DNA from: Acuticoccus sediminis
GTDB lineage: Bacteria > Pseudomonadota > Alphaproteobacteria > Rhizobiales > Amorphaceae
Assembly: GCF_003258595.1 (NCBI RefSeq)
Contig: NZ_QHHQ01000003.1
Span: forward strand, 1 to 64,000
DNA length: 64,000 bases
Reading direction: 5' to 3'
Below are positions 56,025-63,931 of the stretch, piece by piece (within the stretch, counting starts at the first letter, position 1; each line of letters starts with the position of its first letter). The notes under the pieces were generated by a model that ran no database searches, was not told the origin of the DNA, and worked only from the letters and a program-made list of their open reading frames with translations. A program made the translations under genes and the position numbers.

Positions 56025-56840
56025 ATGTCGCTTGCCAGAACCATCGCGCCGCATATCCCTTATATGCGTCGCTTCGCCCGCTCGCTTACGGGCAGCCAAC
56101 CCAGCGGGGACGCCTACGTCCAGGCCGCGCTCGAGGCTCTCATCGAAGATCCCTCGATGTTTGACGAGTCCATTCCGCCGCGCGTCGCGCTGTACCGGAT
56201 CCTGATCCGCATCTGGGATTCGATCGACCTCAACCACGAGACCGCGCCGCGGACCGCAGTGTTCGAGAAGCGCCTCGACGCGATGGTGCCGCGCGCGCGG
56301 CAGGCCTTCCTGCTGACGACGGTGGAGGGCTTCTCGCTGCAGGAGGCCGCCGCGATCCTCGACACCGACATGAACGGCGTCCGCAAGCTCATCGACGAGG
56401 CGGGCCAGTCGATCGCCGAGCAGGTCGCGACCAGCGTCCTCATCATCGAGGACGAGCCGATGATCGCGATGGACCTCGAGGCGCTGGTGGAAGGGCTCGG
56501 CCACGAGGTCGCCGGCATCGCCCGCACGCACACCGAGGCGGTCGAGGCCGTCAAGGCGCGCCGCCCGGGCCTCGTGCTGGCGGACATCCAGCTCGCCGAC
56601 GGCTCCTCCGGCCTCGACGCGGTGAACGAGATCCTGGCGTCGATGACGGTGCCGGTCATCTTCATCACCGCCTATCCGGAGCGGCTGCTGACGGGCGAGC
56701 GGCCCGAGCCGGCGTTCCTCATCACCAAGCCGTTCGAGACCGACACCGTGAAGGCCGTCGTCAGCCAGGCGCTCTTCTTCTCGACGGGCGAGACCGAGGC
56801 CGGCGGCGACAGCGCCAGCGTCCAGCCCTCGGCGGTCTGA
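56025..56840 (+). CDS. phyR: General stress response regulator PhyR
   Basis: This 271-residue protein has an N-terminal sigma-like (EcfG-mimic) domain (residues about 1-140: SLARTIAPHIPYMRRFARSL, FLLTTVEGFSLQEAAAILDT). The C-terminal receiver domain (about 145-255) has VLIIEDEPMIAMDLEALVEG and phospho-acceptor D187 in VLADIQLADGSSG, with Thr/Lys switch residues in FITAYPE and TKPFETD. On phosphorylation it sequesters NepR and frees EcfG. The start at 56025 is supported by AAGGA upstream and the conserved N-terminus. It is divergent from nepR-ecfG. Confidence 0.97.
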   Translation: MSLARTIAPHIPYMRRFARSLTGSQPSGDAYVQAALEALIEDPSMFDESIPPRVALYRILIRIWDSIDLNHETAPRTAVFEKRLDAMVPRARQAFLLTTVEGFSLQEAAAILDTDMNGVRKLIDEAGQSIAEQVATSVLIIEDEPMIAMDLEALVEGLGHEVAGIARTHTEAVEAVKARRPGLVLADIQLADGSSGLDAVNEILASMTVPVIFITAYPERLLTGERPEPAFLITKPFETDTVKAVVSQALFFSTGETEAGGDSASVQPSAV

Positions 56841-56910
56841 CGCCGGGCGCCGGTACGGGCCAACGCCAACGACATGACGAGTGGCCGCTGCCTCGCCCTG
56901 GCGGCGGCCG

Positions 56911-58272
56911 TTACAGCGCGTTGGCCCACTTCACGCAGGCGTCGATATCGAACTTCCGCTCCAGGCCGCTCGCGGTCATGGTGCGGACCTTGCCGAACAC
57001 GTTCCGCTCCGGCCAGCCCCGGTCGTGCAGCCCGAAGAGCCAGCCGACGTTGGCGTACGAGTTCGCATCCCGGCCATCCAGGAAGTACTTGTTGTTGAGG
57101 TAGAGGGCGGTCGCGTAGGCCGTCTTCGGCGTGTTCGTGTACGCGATGATGCGCTTGCCCCAGTACATGCGCAGCGCGTTGTGGAGGTAGCCGGTGACGC
57201 GCATCTCCCGCATCGCGGCGTTCCAGTAGGGATCGTCGGTCTTCCCCTCCTCGAGCTGCCTGCGCGTGAAGGTCCTGTCACGGGGGTCGCCGGCATGGTG
57301 CTCCAGCGTCTCGCGGGCCCAGACGGGGAGTGCCTTATAGCTGTCGTACTCGGGAGAATAGTGGACGAAATTGATGGCAAGTTCGCGGCGGACCAGCATC
57401 TCCTCCACGTAGGACGCGCGGCTTTCGTCATGTCCCTTCACGTCCTGGACGGCGTGGTAGATCTCGAGCGGAGAAATCTGGCCGAAGTGCAAATAAGGGC
57501 TCATCACGGAAACGTGACGATTAATAATGTCTAAACGTTTGTCTCCGTAGTAAGGAAAATCGTCCTGCAGAAACGCCTTCAGATGCTTGCGTGCCTCTGA
57601 AATCCCACCTCTGATTTGGGTGACGGCGGGGACCGACATGTCGCATCCGAGGCCTTCGGCGAAGGCGGTGACGTCGGTCAGGTGCTGGTCGTCCTTCGAT
57701 CCGAGGTCCTTCGCCTCGTGCTTCAGGCGCACGGTCTGTGGAAGATCGAGGAAAGCGGGGAGGGCGCGGTGCACCCTCGGACGGAACGTCCTTGCGGCAG
57801 TTTCCTGCTTGCCCGACGCCTCCTCGACGGGGACGATCGCGTCGCCCTCGACCATCTCGACGAGGCAGTCGCACTCGCGGGCGAGCGTGCGCCGCCACTC
57901 CACCAAATGCCGCAGATATCCTCGGTCCGTGACCACGACGGCGGCCTCGCGCGCGACCTTGACGGCCACCTCCGGCGGGCTGCCGAGGCGCAGTGAGAAG
58001 GCCGCGCCGCGCTTCTCCACGGCCGCGATCGTCTCCTTCAGGCCCTCGAGCATGAACGTATAGTGCCGGATGTTCGCATCCGGATAACCGGGATCGACGA
58101 CGAAGAGGACGAGGAGGGGGAGCCCGCACTGGTTCGCCCAGTATGCTGCCCGTTCGAGCGCCGGATTGCCGTGCGCCCGCTGACTGTGCTGCATCCAGTA
58201 GAGGATAAGTTTCGCCTCTTTGCGAGGCGCACGGTCGTTCAACGCCGCCGAACGGCGGGCGTGCGCATCCAT
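56911..58272 (-). CDS. Class II CPD photolyase (deoxyribodipyrimidine photolyase)
   Basis: This 453-residue DNA photolyase of the class II type has ILYWMQHSQRAHGNPALERA at the N-terminus. At the C-terminus it has GYLHNALRMYWGKRIIAY and NVGWLFGLHDRGWPERNVFG, marks of class II enzymes found in plants, animals, archaea and some bacteria. It uses FAD and blue light to split cyclobutane pyrimidine dimers. Parts of the middle (for example 57480-57560) are noticeably A/T-richer than neighbours. AGGGG lies 5 bases before the ATG. It sits between phyR and a gene with an EcfG promoter, and such enzymes are often under stress control. Confidence 0.92.
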   Translation of the reverse strand: MDAHARRSAALNDRAPRKEAKLILYWMQHSQRAHGNPALERAAYWANQCGLPLLVLFVVDPGYPDANIRHYTFMLEGLKETIAAVEKRGAAFSLRLGSPPEVAVKVAREAAVVVTDRGYLRHLVEWRRTLARECDCLVEMVEGDAIVPVEEASGKQETAARTFRPRVHRALPAFLDLPQTVRLKHEAKDLGSKDDQHLTDVTAFAEGLGCDMSVPAVTQIRGGISEARKHLKAFLQDDFPYYGDKRLDIINRHVSVMSPYLHFGQISPLEIYHAVQDVKGHDESRASYVEEMLVRRELAINFVHYSPEYDSYKALPVWARETLEHHAGDPRDRTFTRRQLEEGKTDDPYWNAAMREMRVTGYLHNALRMYWGKRIIAYTNTPKTAYATALYLNNKYFLDGRDANSYANVGWLFGLHDRGWPERNVFGKVRTMTASGLERKFDIDACVKWANAL

Positions 58273-58339
58273 AAGTACCCCTGTCGCGCGCTTGCGTTGC
58301 GATTCGTTTAGGGGTATATGGAGAACATCAACATATATG

Positions 58340-58364
58340 GGAACCCAACTTCCCGTTTAACGTT
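58340..58364 (+). promoter_or_regulatory. Exact EcfG-type promoter upstream of the secreted protein gene
   Basis: GGAAC (58340-58344), 16 bases, CGTT (58361-58364) on the plus strand, about 180 bases before the start at 58543. The local sequence is A/T-richer than usual for this window. Confidence 0.7.
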
Positions 58365-58542
58365 GGTATGTCATCGGTGGAAAGTTAAATTTTCCACAAG
58401 AAGTGATGTCGAATGTCCGCGGACCGGTCTTGTGGCCAAGGTGCAACATAACCAACTGTGGACAACCACGGCGCAAGTCAGTGCCGCACGCAAAAGCCGC
58501 AGGGGCGGCAGAGGGCTTACGCCCACTGGAAGGAGAGCTCGG

Positions 58543-59058
58543 ATGTCAGTGTTCGGTCGTACCGCAGTCGTGGCGTTGGTCTTCACTGGTTCCGTTGCGG
58601 CAGCAGCCTACGCTGCAAACAATGAAAAATTCTATAACGGCGTGACGTCGACCGTCGGCAATCTTGCCCGCCACGTCGAACTTGCCAGCAACGTGATGTC
58701 CGGCGACGCCCATATCGCCGATCCGACCGTCATGACCACCGCGAAGCGGAACACGGACCGCATCGAGTCGTCCTCGGTCGTGACCCATGTCGAGGTGGTC
58801 GGCGGCGGCAAGCGCCAGCGCATCGTGCTGCTCGACCCGGAAGGCCGGGAAGTCTTCACGCACGATCCCGAGGCGAACACCACGATCATCGCCAAGGACG
58901 TCGTGATCCCGTCTATCACCGTGCGTGACAGCAAGGACGACATCGCGGAGCTTCGCGTCGTGACCGCCGCCGCGCCGATCGAGGCGCCCGCCGAGCTGCG
59001 TCAGGCGCTGGCCGAAAACGCTGCCCGTCCGGACCTCTTCTACCGCGACGACCTCTAA
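58543..59058 (+). CDS. Secreted protein of unknown function, probable stress regulon member
   Basis: This 171-residue protein has a signal peptide (MSVFGRTAVVALVFTGSVAA, cleavage near AYA-AN) and a mature part of about 145 residues. I recognise no family. The mature part includes HIADPTVMTTAKRNTDRIES, KRQRIVLLDPEGREVFTHDP, VVIPSITVRDSKDDIAEL and a helical tail ending LFYRDDL. The beta-rich middle with DPEGREV may be a small periplasmic binding or sensor domain. AAGGAGAG lies before ATG 58543. The exact EcfG motif upstream suggests general stress induction. Two terminators follow. Confidence 0.8.
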   Translation: MSVFGRTAVVALVFTGSVAAAAYAANNEKFYNGVTSTVGNLARHVELASNVMSGDAHIADPTVMTTAKRNTDRIESSSVVTHVEVVGGGKRQRIVLLDPEGREVFTHDPEANTTIIAKDVVIPSITVRDSKDDIAELRVVTAAAPIEAPAELRQALAENAARPDLFYRDDL

Positions 59059-59071
59059 GCGAGCCCGGACC

Positions 59072-59135
59072 GGAGCCGCACACGGCGGCTCCACCGAAAT
59101 GAATTCGACCGCTGCGCCCCGCGCGGCGGTCTTTT
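59072..59135 (+). terminator. Two hairpins, the second a Rho-independent terminator
   Basis: First, GGAGCCGC / GCGGCTCC with a 5-nt loop at 59072-59092. Second, GACCGCTGCGC / GCGCGGCGGTC (11 bp, one wobble) with a CCC loop at 59107-59131, followed directly by TTTT. They follow the secreted protein gene and precede the convergent racemase gene. Confidence 0.85.
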
Positions 59136-59243
59136 CGTATGCGCGGCCGGCGACGTTCGCCCGGGTTGCCTGCGCCTGAAGGGTCTGCCCCTTTCGCGGA
59201 TCCCGTCGCACTCGCCGCACCAGCCGCACCCGCTGCGCTCGGC

Positions 59244-59906
59244 CTAGGCCAGGGCGACCGTGCCGATGGCCATCGAGACCGCCGCCTGCGTCGGGTCGAT
59301 GACCGGGACGCCCAGTCGCTCCTCCAGCGCCTTGCGGTGCGCGGCCATGCCGGCGCAGCCCATCACGATGGCGTTCGCGCCGTCCTTGTCGCGCAGCTCG
59401 GTGCCGACCTCCGTCATCCGGTCGAGCGTGGACGTGCCGGAGGCCGTCTCCGCCACGCTGAGGCCGAGGGCGCGCTCGCCCGCGAGGCGGTCCATCAGCC
59501 CCATCTGCCGCAGATAGCGGATGTGCCGCGGGATCGAGCGGTCCTTGATCGCCAGCACGCCGAACCGCTCCCCGCGCGACAGCGCCGTCAGCACGCCGCA
59601 CTCGGCGATGCCGAACACCGGCCGGTCCGTCGCCTCGCGGCAGACGTGGATGCCGGGGTCGGAGTAGCAGGCGATGATGAACGCGGCGGCATCGTTGCGC
59701 TCGCGCACGAGCCGGGCGAGGGGGAGCGTGACGGACTCCACGTCCTCCTGCGTCTCGACCCCGAACGGACCTTCCGCGAGCGTCATGCAGGCGATCTCCG
59801 GCCCTTCCGCGAAGCGCAGCGGCTCCAGCGCGGCGTCGATGCCCCGCGTCACCGCGTCGTTGGAGTTGGGGTTCACCACCAGAATGCGTTGTTTAGCCCC
59901 AGCCAC
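59244..59906 (-). CDS. Asp/Glu/hydantoin racemase family protein
   Basis: This protein of about 220 residues has two cysteine-centred halves: IIACYSDPGIHVCREATDRP, and AIVMGCAGMAAHRKALEERL followed by GVPVIDPTQAAVSMAIG. Paired catalytic cysteines are the mark of cofactor-free racemases. The N-terminal ILVVNPNSNDAVTRGID is typical of hydantoin racemases. It probably interconverts hydantoin enantiomers so that the D-specific hydantoinase pathway can use both. GTG 59906 has GGAGG 7 bases upstream and gives a shorter N-terminus than an in-frame ATG at 59948. It is divergent from the hydantoinase gene. Confidence 0.88.
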   Translation of the reverse strand: MAGAKQRILVVNPNSNDAVTRGIDAALEPLRFAEGPEIACMTLAEGPFGVETQEDVESVTLPLARLVRERNDAAAFIIACYSDPGIHVCREATDRPVFGIAECGVLTALSRGERFGVLAIKDRSIPRHIRYLRQMGLMDRLAGERALGLSVAETASGTSTLDRMTEVGTELRDKDGANAIVMGCAGMAAHRKALEERLGVPVIDPTQAAVSMAIGTVALA

Positions 59907-60013
59907 CTGATATCCTCCATGCGCGCTGCGGCACGAACCCTGCAGCATTCCATCGCGCGGTGCCAGTCTGCCCGCACTTAACTCAAGCCTTTAGAAGTCG
60001 GCTCCCAAGCTCC

Positions 60014-61477
60014 ATGCCCACCTACGATCTCATCGTCCGCGGCGGCACCGTCGCAACCGCCGTCGACGTCATGCGCTGCGACATCGCCATCAAAGCCGGG
60101 AAGATCGCCGCCATCGGCGAGAACCTCGGCGACGCGAGCGAAGTCGTCGACGCCGGCGGCGCGCTCGTCACCCCCGGCGGCGTCGACAGCCACTGCCACA
60201 TCGAACAGCTCTCCGCCATGGGCGTCGTCAACGCCGACACGTTCGAGACGGCGACCGGCTCCGCCGCCCTCGGCGGCACCACGACGGTGATCCCGTTCGC
60301 CTGCCAGCACAAGGGGATGGACATCGCCGAGGTCGCCCGCGACTACCACGCCCTCGCGAGGCGCGGCTCCATCACCGACTACGCGCTCCACCTCATCGTC
60401 ACCGACCCGACGCCGGTGACGATGAACGAGCACCTTCCGGCGCTGGCCAAGGACGGCCACGGCTCGATCAAGGTCTTCATGACCTACGACGCGATGAAGA
60501 TCGACGACGGCGAGATGCTCGACGTTCTCCTCAAGGCGCGCGAGCTCGGCACGATGGTCTGCGTCCATGCCGAGAACCACGGCATGATCAAGTGGATGGT
60601 GCAGCGCCTGCTGGACCGTGGCTACACCGCCCCGAAGTACCACGCGATCAGCCACCCGCGCGGGTCCGAGGCCGAGGCGTTCAACCGCCTCATCGCCATG
60701 TCCGAGCTGATCGACCAGCCGATCATGATCTTCCACGTCTCCACCGCCGAGGGTGCCGCGACCGTCAACGCCGCCCGCGCGCGCGGCGTGAAGGTGTGGG
60801 CCGAGACGTGCCCGCAATACCTCTTCCTCACCAAGGAGGACCTCGACAAGCCGGGGATGGAGGGCGCCAAATGGTGCTGCAGCCCGCCGCCGCGCGGCGA
60901 GGCCGACATCGAGGCGCTGTGGGCGGCGCTGGAGCGGGGCGACCTGCAGACCGTCACCTCCGACCACGCGCCGTTCTCGTTCGACGAGAAGGGCAAGCTG
61001 TCGGCCGGGCCGAACCCGACGTTCAAGCAGATCCCCAACGGCATGCCGGGCCTCCAGGTGCGCATGCCGCTGATGTTCGACGCCATCGTCTCCAGGGGCC
61101 GCATGGAGGTGACCGACTTCGTGCGGCTGATGTCCACCGCGCCGGCGCAGCTCTACAACCTCGCCGACCGCAAGGGTTCGATCGCCGTCGGCAAGGACGC
61201 CGACATTGTCGTCTGGGACACCGAGCGCGAGGTTACCCTCACCGACGAGATGATGGCCGACGCCACCGGCTACACCCCGTTCGTGGGTCGCACCCTGAAG
61301 GGCTGGCCGGCGACGGTGCTGCGCCGCGGCGAGGTCGTCGTGAAGGACGGCACGCTCACCGGCAAGCCCGGCAGCGGCGAGTTCCTGCCGCGTACGGGCG
61401 GCAGGGCGGCCGCGCCCCGCGGCAAGGTCGCGCCGGAATTCGACCCGGCCCAGAACTTCGGCGCCAAGCTGCTGTAG
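60014..61477 (+). CDS. Dihydropyrimidinase / D-hydantoinase
   Basis: This 487-residue cyclic amidohydrolase opens dihydropyrimidine or 5-substituted hydantoin rings. It has the metal-binding DSHCHIEQ, the carboxylated-lysine region GSIKVFMTYDAM, then CVHAENHGMIKWM, YHAISHPRGSEAEAFNRLI and the late TSDHAPFSFDEKG. A C-terminal region of about 100 residues completes the fold. Neighbouring racemase and D-carbamoylase genes point to D-hydantoinase activity, giving N-carbamoyl-D-amino acids. The start at 60014 (MPTYDLIVRGGTVATAVDVM) is the standard one. Confidence 0.93.
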   Translation: MPTYDLIVRGGTVATAVDVMRCDIAIKAGKIAAIGENLGDASEVVDAGGALVTPGGVDSHCHIEQLSAMGVVNADTFETATGSAALGGTTTVIPFACQHKGMDIAEVARDYHALARRGSITDYALHLIVTDPTPVTMNEHLPALAKDGHGSIKVFMTYDAMKIDDGEMLDVLLKARELGTMVCVHAENHGMIKWMVQRLLDRGYTAPKYHAISHPRGSEAEAFNRLIAMSELIDQPIMIFHVSTAEGAATVNAARARGVKVWAETCPQYLFLTKEDLDKPGMEGAKWCCSPPPRGEADIEALWAALERGDLQTVTSDHAPFSFDEKGKLSAGPNPTFKQIPNGMPGLQVRMPLMFDAIVSRGRMEVTDFVRLMSTAPAQLYNLADRKGSIAVGKDADIVVWDTEREVTLTDEMMADATGYTPFVGRTLKGWPATVLRRGEVVVKDGTLTGKPGSGEFLPRTGGRAAAPRGKVAPEFDPAQNFGAKLL

Positions 61478-61519
61478 GGCGCCATGGCCTCCGGGCCTCC
61501 GGGCCGGAAGACCGGGAAG

Positions 61520-61543
61520 GGGATGCGCCCCGGGGCGCATCCC
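61520..61543. terminator. Hairpin terminator between hydantoinase and flavin reductase genes
   Basis: GGGATGCGCC and GGCGCATCCC (10 bp) form a perfect stem with a CCGG loop, located between two convergent genes. Confidence 0.75.
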
Positions 61544-61548
61544 GGCGG

Positions 61549-62220
61549 TCAGGCGTCGGTGGTTTCGGCGGGGCCGTGGAGCGCGGGGTCGTACGCCTCG
61601 CGCGTCATCGAGAAGCGTTCGCCCAGCTTGGCGTAGTGATTGCCGAAGAGGCGCGCGACGGGGTTGTACGCGTCGACGTCCATGTAGAGCGTCTCCGGGT
61701 CGATGATGCCGGGCCGCGCGCGCACCCTGAGGACCTCGCCGATCAGGAGGTCCCGCTCCACCGACACGTTCACCATCATGAAGCGGCGGCATTCCAGCGC
61801 GACCGGCGCCTCGGCGATCGCCGGCACCGCGACGTCGCGCGAGGGCGCCGCCGTGAGCCCGGCATACGCCAGCTCGCCGACGTCGGGCGGGAAGTCGATG
61901 GCGCAGCGGTTCATCGCCTCCGCGATGTCCTCCGAGACGAGGTTGACCACGAACTCGCCCGTCCGCCGCACGTTGGCGGTGGTGTCCTTCATGGCGCCTT
62001 CCCGCGACTGCAGGCCCAGGACGACGAGCGGCGGGGCCTCGGAGAAGACGTTGAAGAATGAGAACGGGGCCGCGTTGACCGCGCCGTTCGGCGCGAGGCT
62101 CGTCACCAGCGCGATGGGGCGCGGGATGACGACGCTGCACAGGACCTTGTAGCAGTCCTTCTGCGAGAGGTCGGAGAGGGCGAGGTCGACCCCGCCCTCG
62201 AGCGTTCCGCCCGCGCTCAT
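61549..62220 (-). CDS. Flavin reductase-like (DIM6/NTAB) family protein
   Basis: This 223-residue split-barrel flavoprotein has CYKVLCSVVIPRPIALVTSL and NAAPFSFFNVFSEAPPLVVL, then DTTANVRRTGEFVVNLVSED. The C-terminal extension (DVDAYNPVARLFGNHYAKLG) is common in members that bind FMN and reduce it with NAD(P)H for a partner monooxygenase. In this cluster it may support an oxygenase acting on the ring compound or serve another redox step. The start overlaps the carbamoylase stop by 4 bases (ATGA), so it is co-translated. Confidence 0.88.
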   Translation of the reverse strand: MSAGGTLEGGVDLALSDLSQKDCYKVLCSVVIPRPIALVTSLAPNGAVNAAPFSFFNVFSEAPPLVVLGLQSREGAMKDTTANVRRTGEFVVNLVSEDIAEAMNRCAIDFPPDVGELAYAGLTAAPSRDVAVPAIAEAPVALECRRFMMVNVSVERDLLIGEVLRVRARPGIIDPETLYMDVDAYNPVARLFGNHYAKLGERFSMTREAYDPALHGPAETTDA

Positions 62221-63146
62221 ACCGACGGCGGCTCGACGCCGGTCTGGCTGGTGATCAGCCCGTAGTGCTCGATCCGGCGGTGGCGCTTGAAGTCGAAGAT
62301 CGTCTCCTTGCCGAAGCGCGTCGCGTCGAGGTCGCAGGGGTGGACGATCAGCTCGTCGCCCTCGGTCTTCGTCTCGGCGACGACCTTGCCGTTCGGGTCG
62401 ACGATCACGGTGCCGCCCATCAGGTGGTGCCCGTCCTCGTCACCGGCCTTCGCCACGGCGATGACCCAGGTCGAGTTCTGGTAGGCGCCCGCCTGCAGCG
62501 AGAGCTTGTGGTGGAACAGCCGGTCCTCGATGCCCTCGTCGGACTTCTGGCTGTTCACAGACGGCGTGTTGAAGCCGAGCATCACCATTTCGACGCCCTG
62601 GAGGCCCATCACGCGGTAGGTTTCGGGCCAGCGGCGGTCGTTGCAGATGCACATGCCCATGAGCCCGCCCAGCGCGTGCCACACGGGAAAGCCGAGGTCG
62701 CCCGGCTCGAAGTAGCGCTTCTCGAGGTGCTGGAACGCCCGCTTCTCGTCGAACTCGGAGTGACCTGGGAGGTGGATCTTGCGGTACTTGCCGACGATCG
62801 CGCCCGCCTTGTCGGTCAGGATCGAGGTGTTGAAGTGGTGTCCGTCCGGCGTCTTCTCGGCGTAGCCGAAGGAGATCGCGACGCCGAGTTCGCGGGCGCG
62901 GTCGAACAGCGGCTTCGTCGCCGCGTTCGGCATCACGCTCTCGAACCAGGTGTCGATCTCCGCCGGGTCGGTCATGTACCAGCGGGGGAAGAAGGTCGTC
63001 AGCGCGAGCTCGGGGAACACGACGAGATCGCAGCCCTTGGCCGCCGCATCGTCGAGCAGCGCGATCATGCGGGCCACGACCTCCTGCCGCCCTTCGGCTT
63101 TCTGGATGGGTCCGAGCTGTGCGGCTCCGACGGTGAGGGTACGCAT
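62217..63146 (-). CDS. N-carbamoyl-D-amino acid amidohydrolase
   Basis: This 309-residue nitrilase-superfamily enzyme converts N-carbamoyl-D-amino acids to D-amino acids, CO2 and ammonia. The Glu-Lys-Cys triad is in VVFPELALTTFFPRWYMTD, KYRKIHLPGHSEFDEKRAFQ and CICNDRRWPETYRVMGLQG. These blocks, with HLEKRYFEPGDLGFPVW and the ending RRIEHYGLI, agree closely with known D-carbamoylases. It follows the permease gene by 24 bases and overlaps the flavin reductase gene, forming an uptake-plus-catabolism operon. Confidence 0.93.
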   Translation of the reverse strand: MRTLTVGAAQLGPIQKAEGRQEVVARMIALLDDAAAKGCDLVVFPELALTTFFPRWYMTDPAEIDTWFESVMPNAATKPLFDRARELGVAISFGYAEKTPDGHHFNTSILTDKAGAIVGKYRKIHLPGHSEFDEKRAFQHLEKRYFEPGDLGFPVWHALGGLMGMCICNDRRWPETYRVMGLQGVEMVMLGFNTPSVNSQKSDEGIEDRLFHHKLSLQAGAYQNSTWVIAVAKAGDEDGHHLMGGTVIVDPNGKVVAETKTEGDELIVHPCDLDATRFGKETIFDFKRHRRIEHYGLITSQTGVEPPSV

Positions 63147-63170
63147 GGAAGTCTCCTTAAGACGCGCGGG

Positions 63171-63836
63171 TCATCCTGCGACGCGGCGTTCGAGGCGGCT
63201 GAGAAGCCGCACCACCGGCCACAGGAGGACGAGGTAGAAGGCTGCCGCCAGCACCAGCGGCGAGGCATTGAAGGTAATAGACCGTGCCATGTCGGCTGAG
63301 TAGAGGAGCTCGGGCAGAGCCACCACGCTGGCGAGCGAGGTCAGCTTCACCACCTCGATCGTGTTCGAGAGGAGGTCCGGCAAAACGTTGCGCACCGCCT
63401 GCGGGATGATGACGTAGAGGTTCGTCTGGAACGCCGTCAGTCCTGTGGAGCGTGCCGCTTCCCGCTGCCCCGCGCCGATGCTCTCGATCCCGGCCCGGTA
63501 GATCTCGCCGTAGAAGGCCGAGTTGTTGAGGAGGAACGCCAGCGTCACCGACTGGAACGGCGTCAGGCTGATCCCCGCGAACGGGAGGCCGCTGTGGATG
63601 AAGATGAGGAGCACCAGCGGCGGCACGGCCCGGAAGAGGTCGACGTAGGGCACCATCATGATGCGCAGCCAGCGGCGGTGGCTGGTGGCGCACAGCGCCG
63701 CGACCAGCCCGGCGACGAGCCCCACCGGAACGACGATCGCGCACACCTTCAGCGTCATGACGAGCCCCTTCAGCAGGAGCGGGAACGTCTTCGTCATGAT
63801 CGCGACGTTGAAGAACTGGTCGAGCAGCTGGTCCAT
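63171..63836 (-). CDS. Amino acid-type ABC transporter permease (HisM/GltJ-like)
   Basis: This 221-residue inner-membrane permease starts MDQLLDQFFNVAIMTKTFPL. It has about five TM helices and the polar-amino-acid signature VDLFRAVPPLVLLIF. The EAA loop GAGQREAARSTGLTAFQTNL is followed by IIPQAVRNVLPDLLSN. It is likely one of two permease subunits that import the ureide, carbamoyl amino acid or related compound used by the downstream enzymes. The start at 63836 shares one base with the stop of a tiny upstream frame. Confidence 0.92.
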   Translation of the reverse strand: MDQLLDQFFNVAIMTKTFPLLLKGLVMTLKVCAIVVPVGLVAGLVAALCATSHRRWLRIMMVPYVDLFRAVPPLVLLIFIHSGLPFAGISLTPFQSVTLAFLLNNSAFYGEIYRAGIESIGAGQREAARSTGLTAFQTNLYVIIPQAVRNVLPDLLSNTIEVVKLTSLASVVALPELLYSADMARSITFNASPLVLAAAFYLVLLWPVVRLLSRLERRVAG

Positions 63837-63931
63837 CAGCGGCGCTCCGTCCTGGCTGGCCGGCCGATGACGGCGACGTCGCGCACGGGCGGAGCCGGCG
63901 TCGGCGCGCGCTTGGGTTCGGCGGGGTGCAT
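63836..63931 (-). CDS. 31-codon reading frame bridging two permease genes
   Basis: The frame MHPAEPKRAPTPAPPVRDVA ... RR starts within the stop codon of the preceding permease (TGATG) and ends within the start codon of the next one (TGATG). The peptide is Pro/Ala/Arg-rich and matches no family. Double coupling suggests it may be translated, perhaps to pass ribosomes between the two permease genes, but it could be a chance frame. Confidence 0.35.
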   Translation of the reverse strand: MHPAEPKRAPTPAPPVRDVAVIGRPARTERR

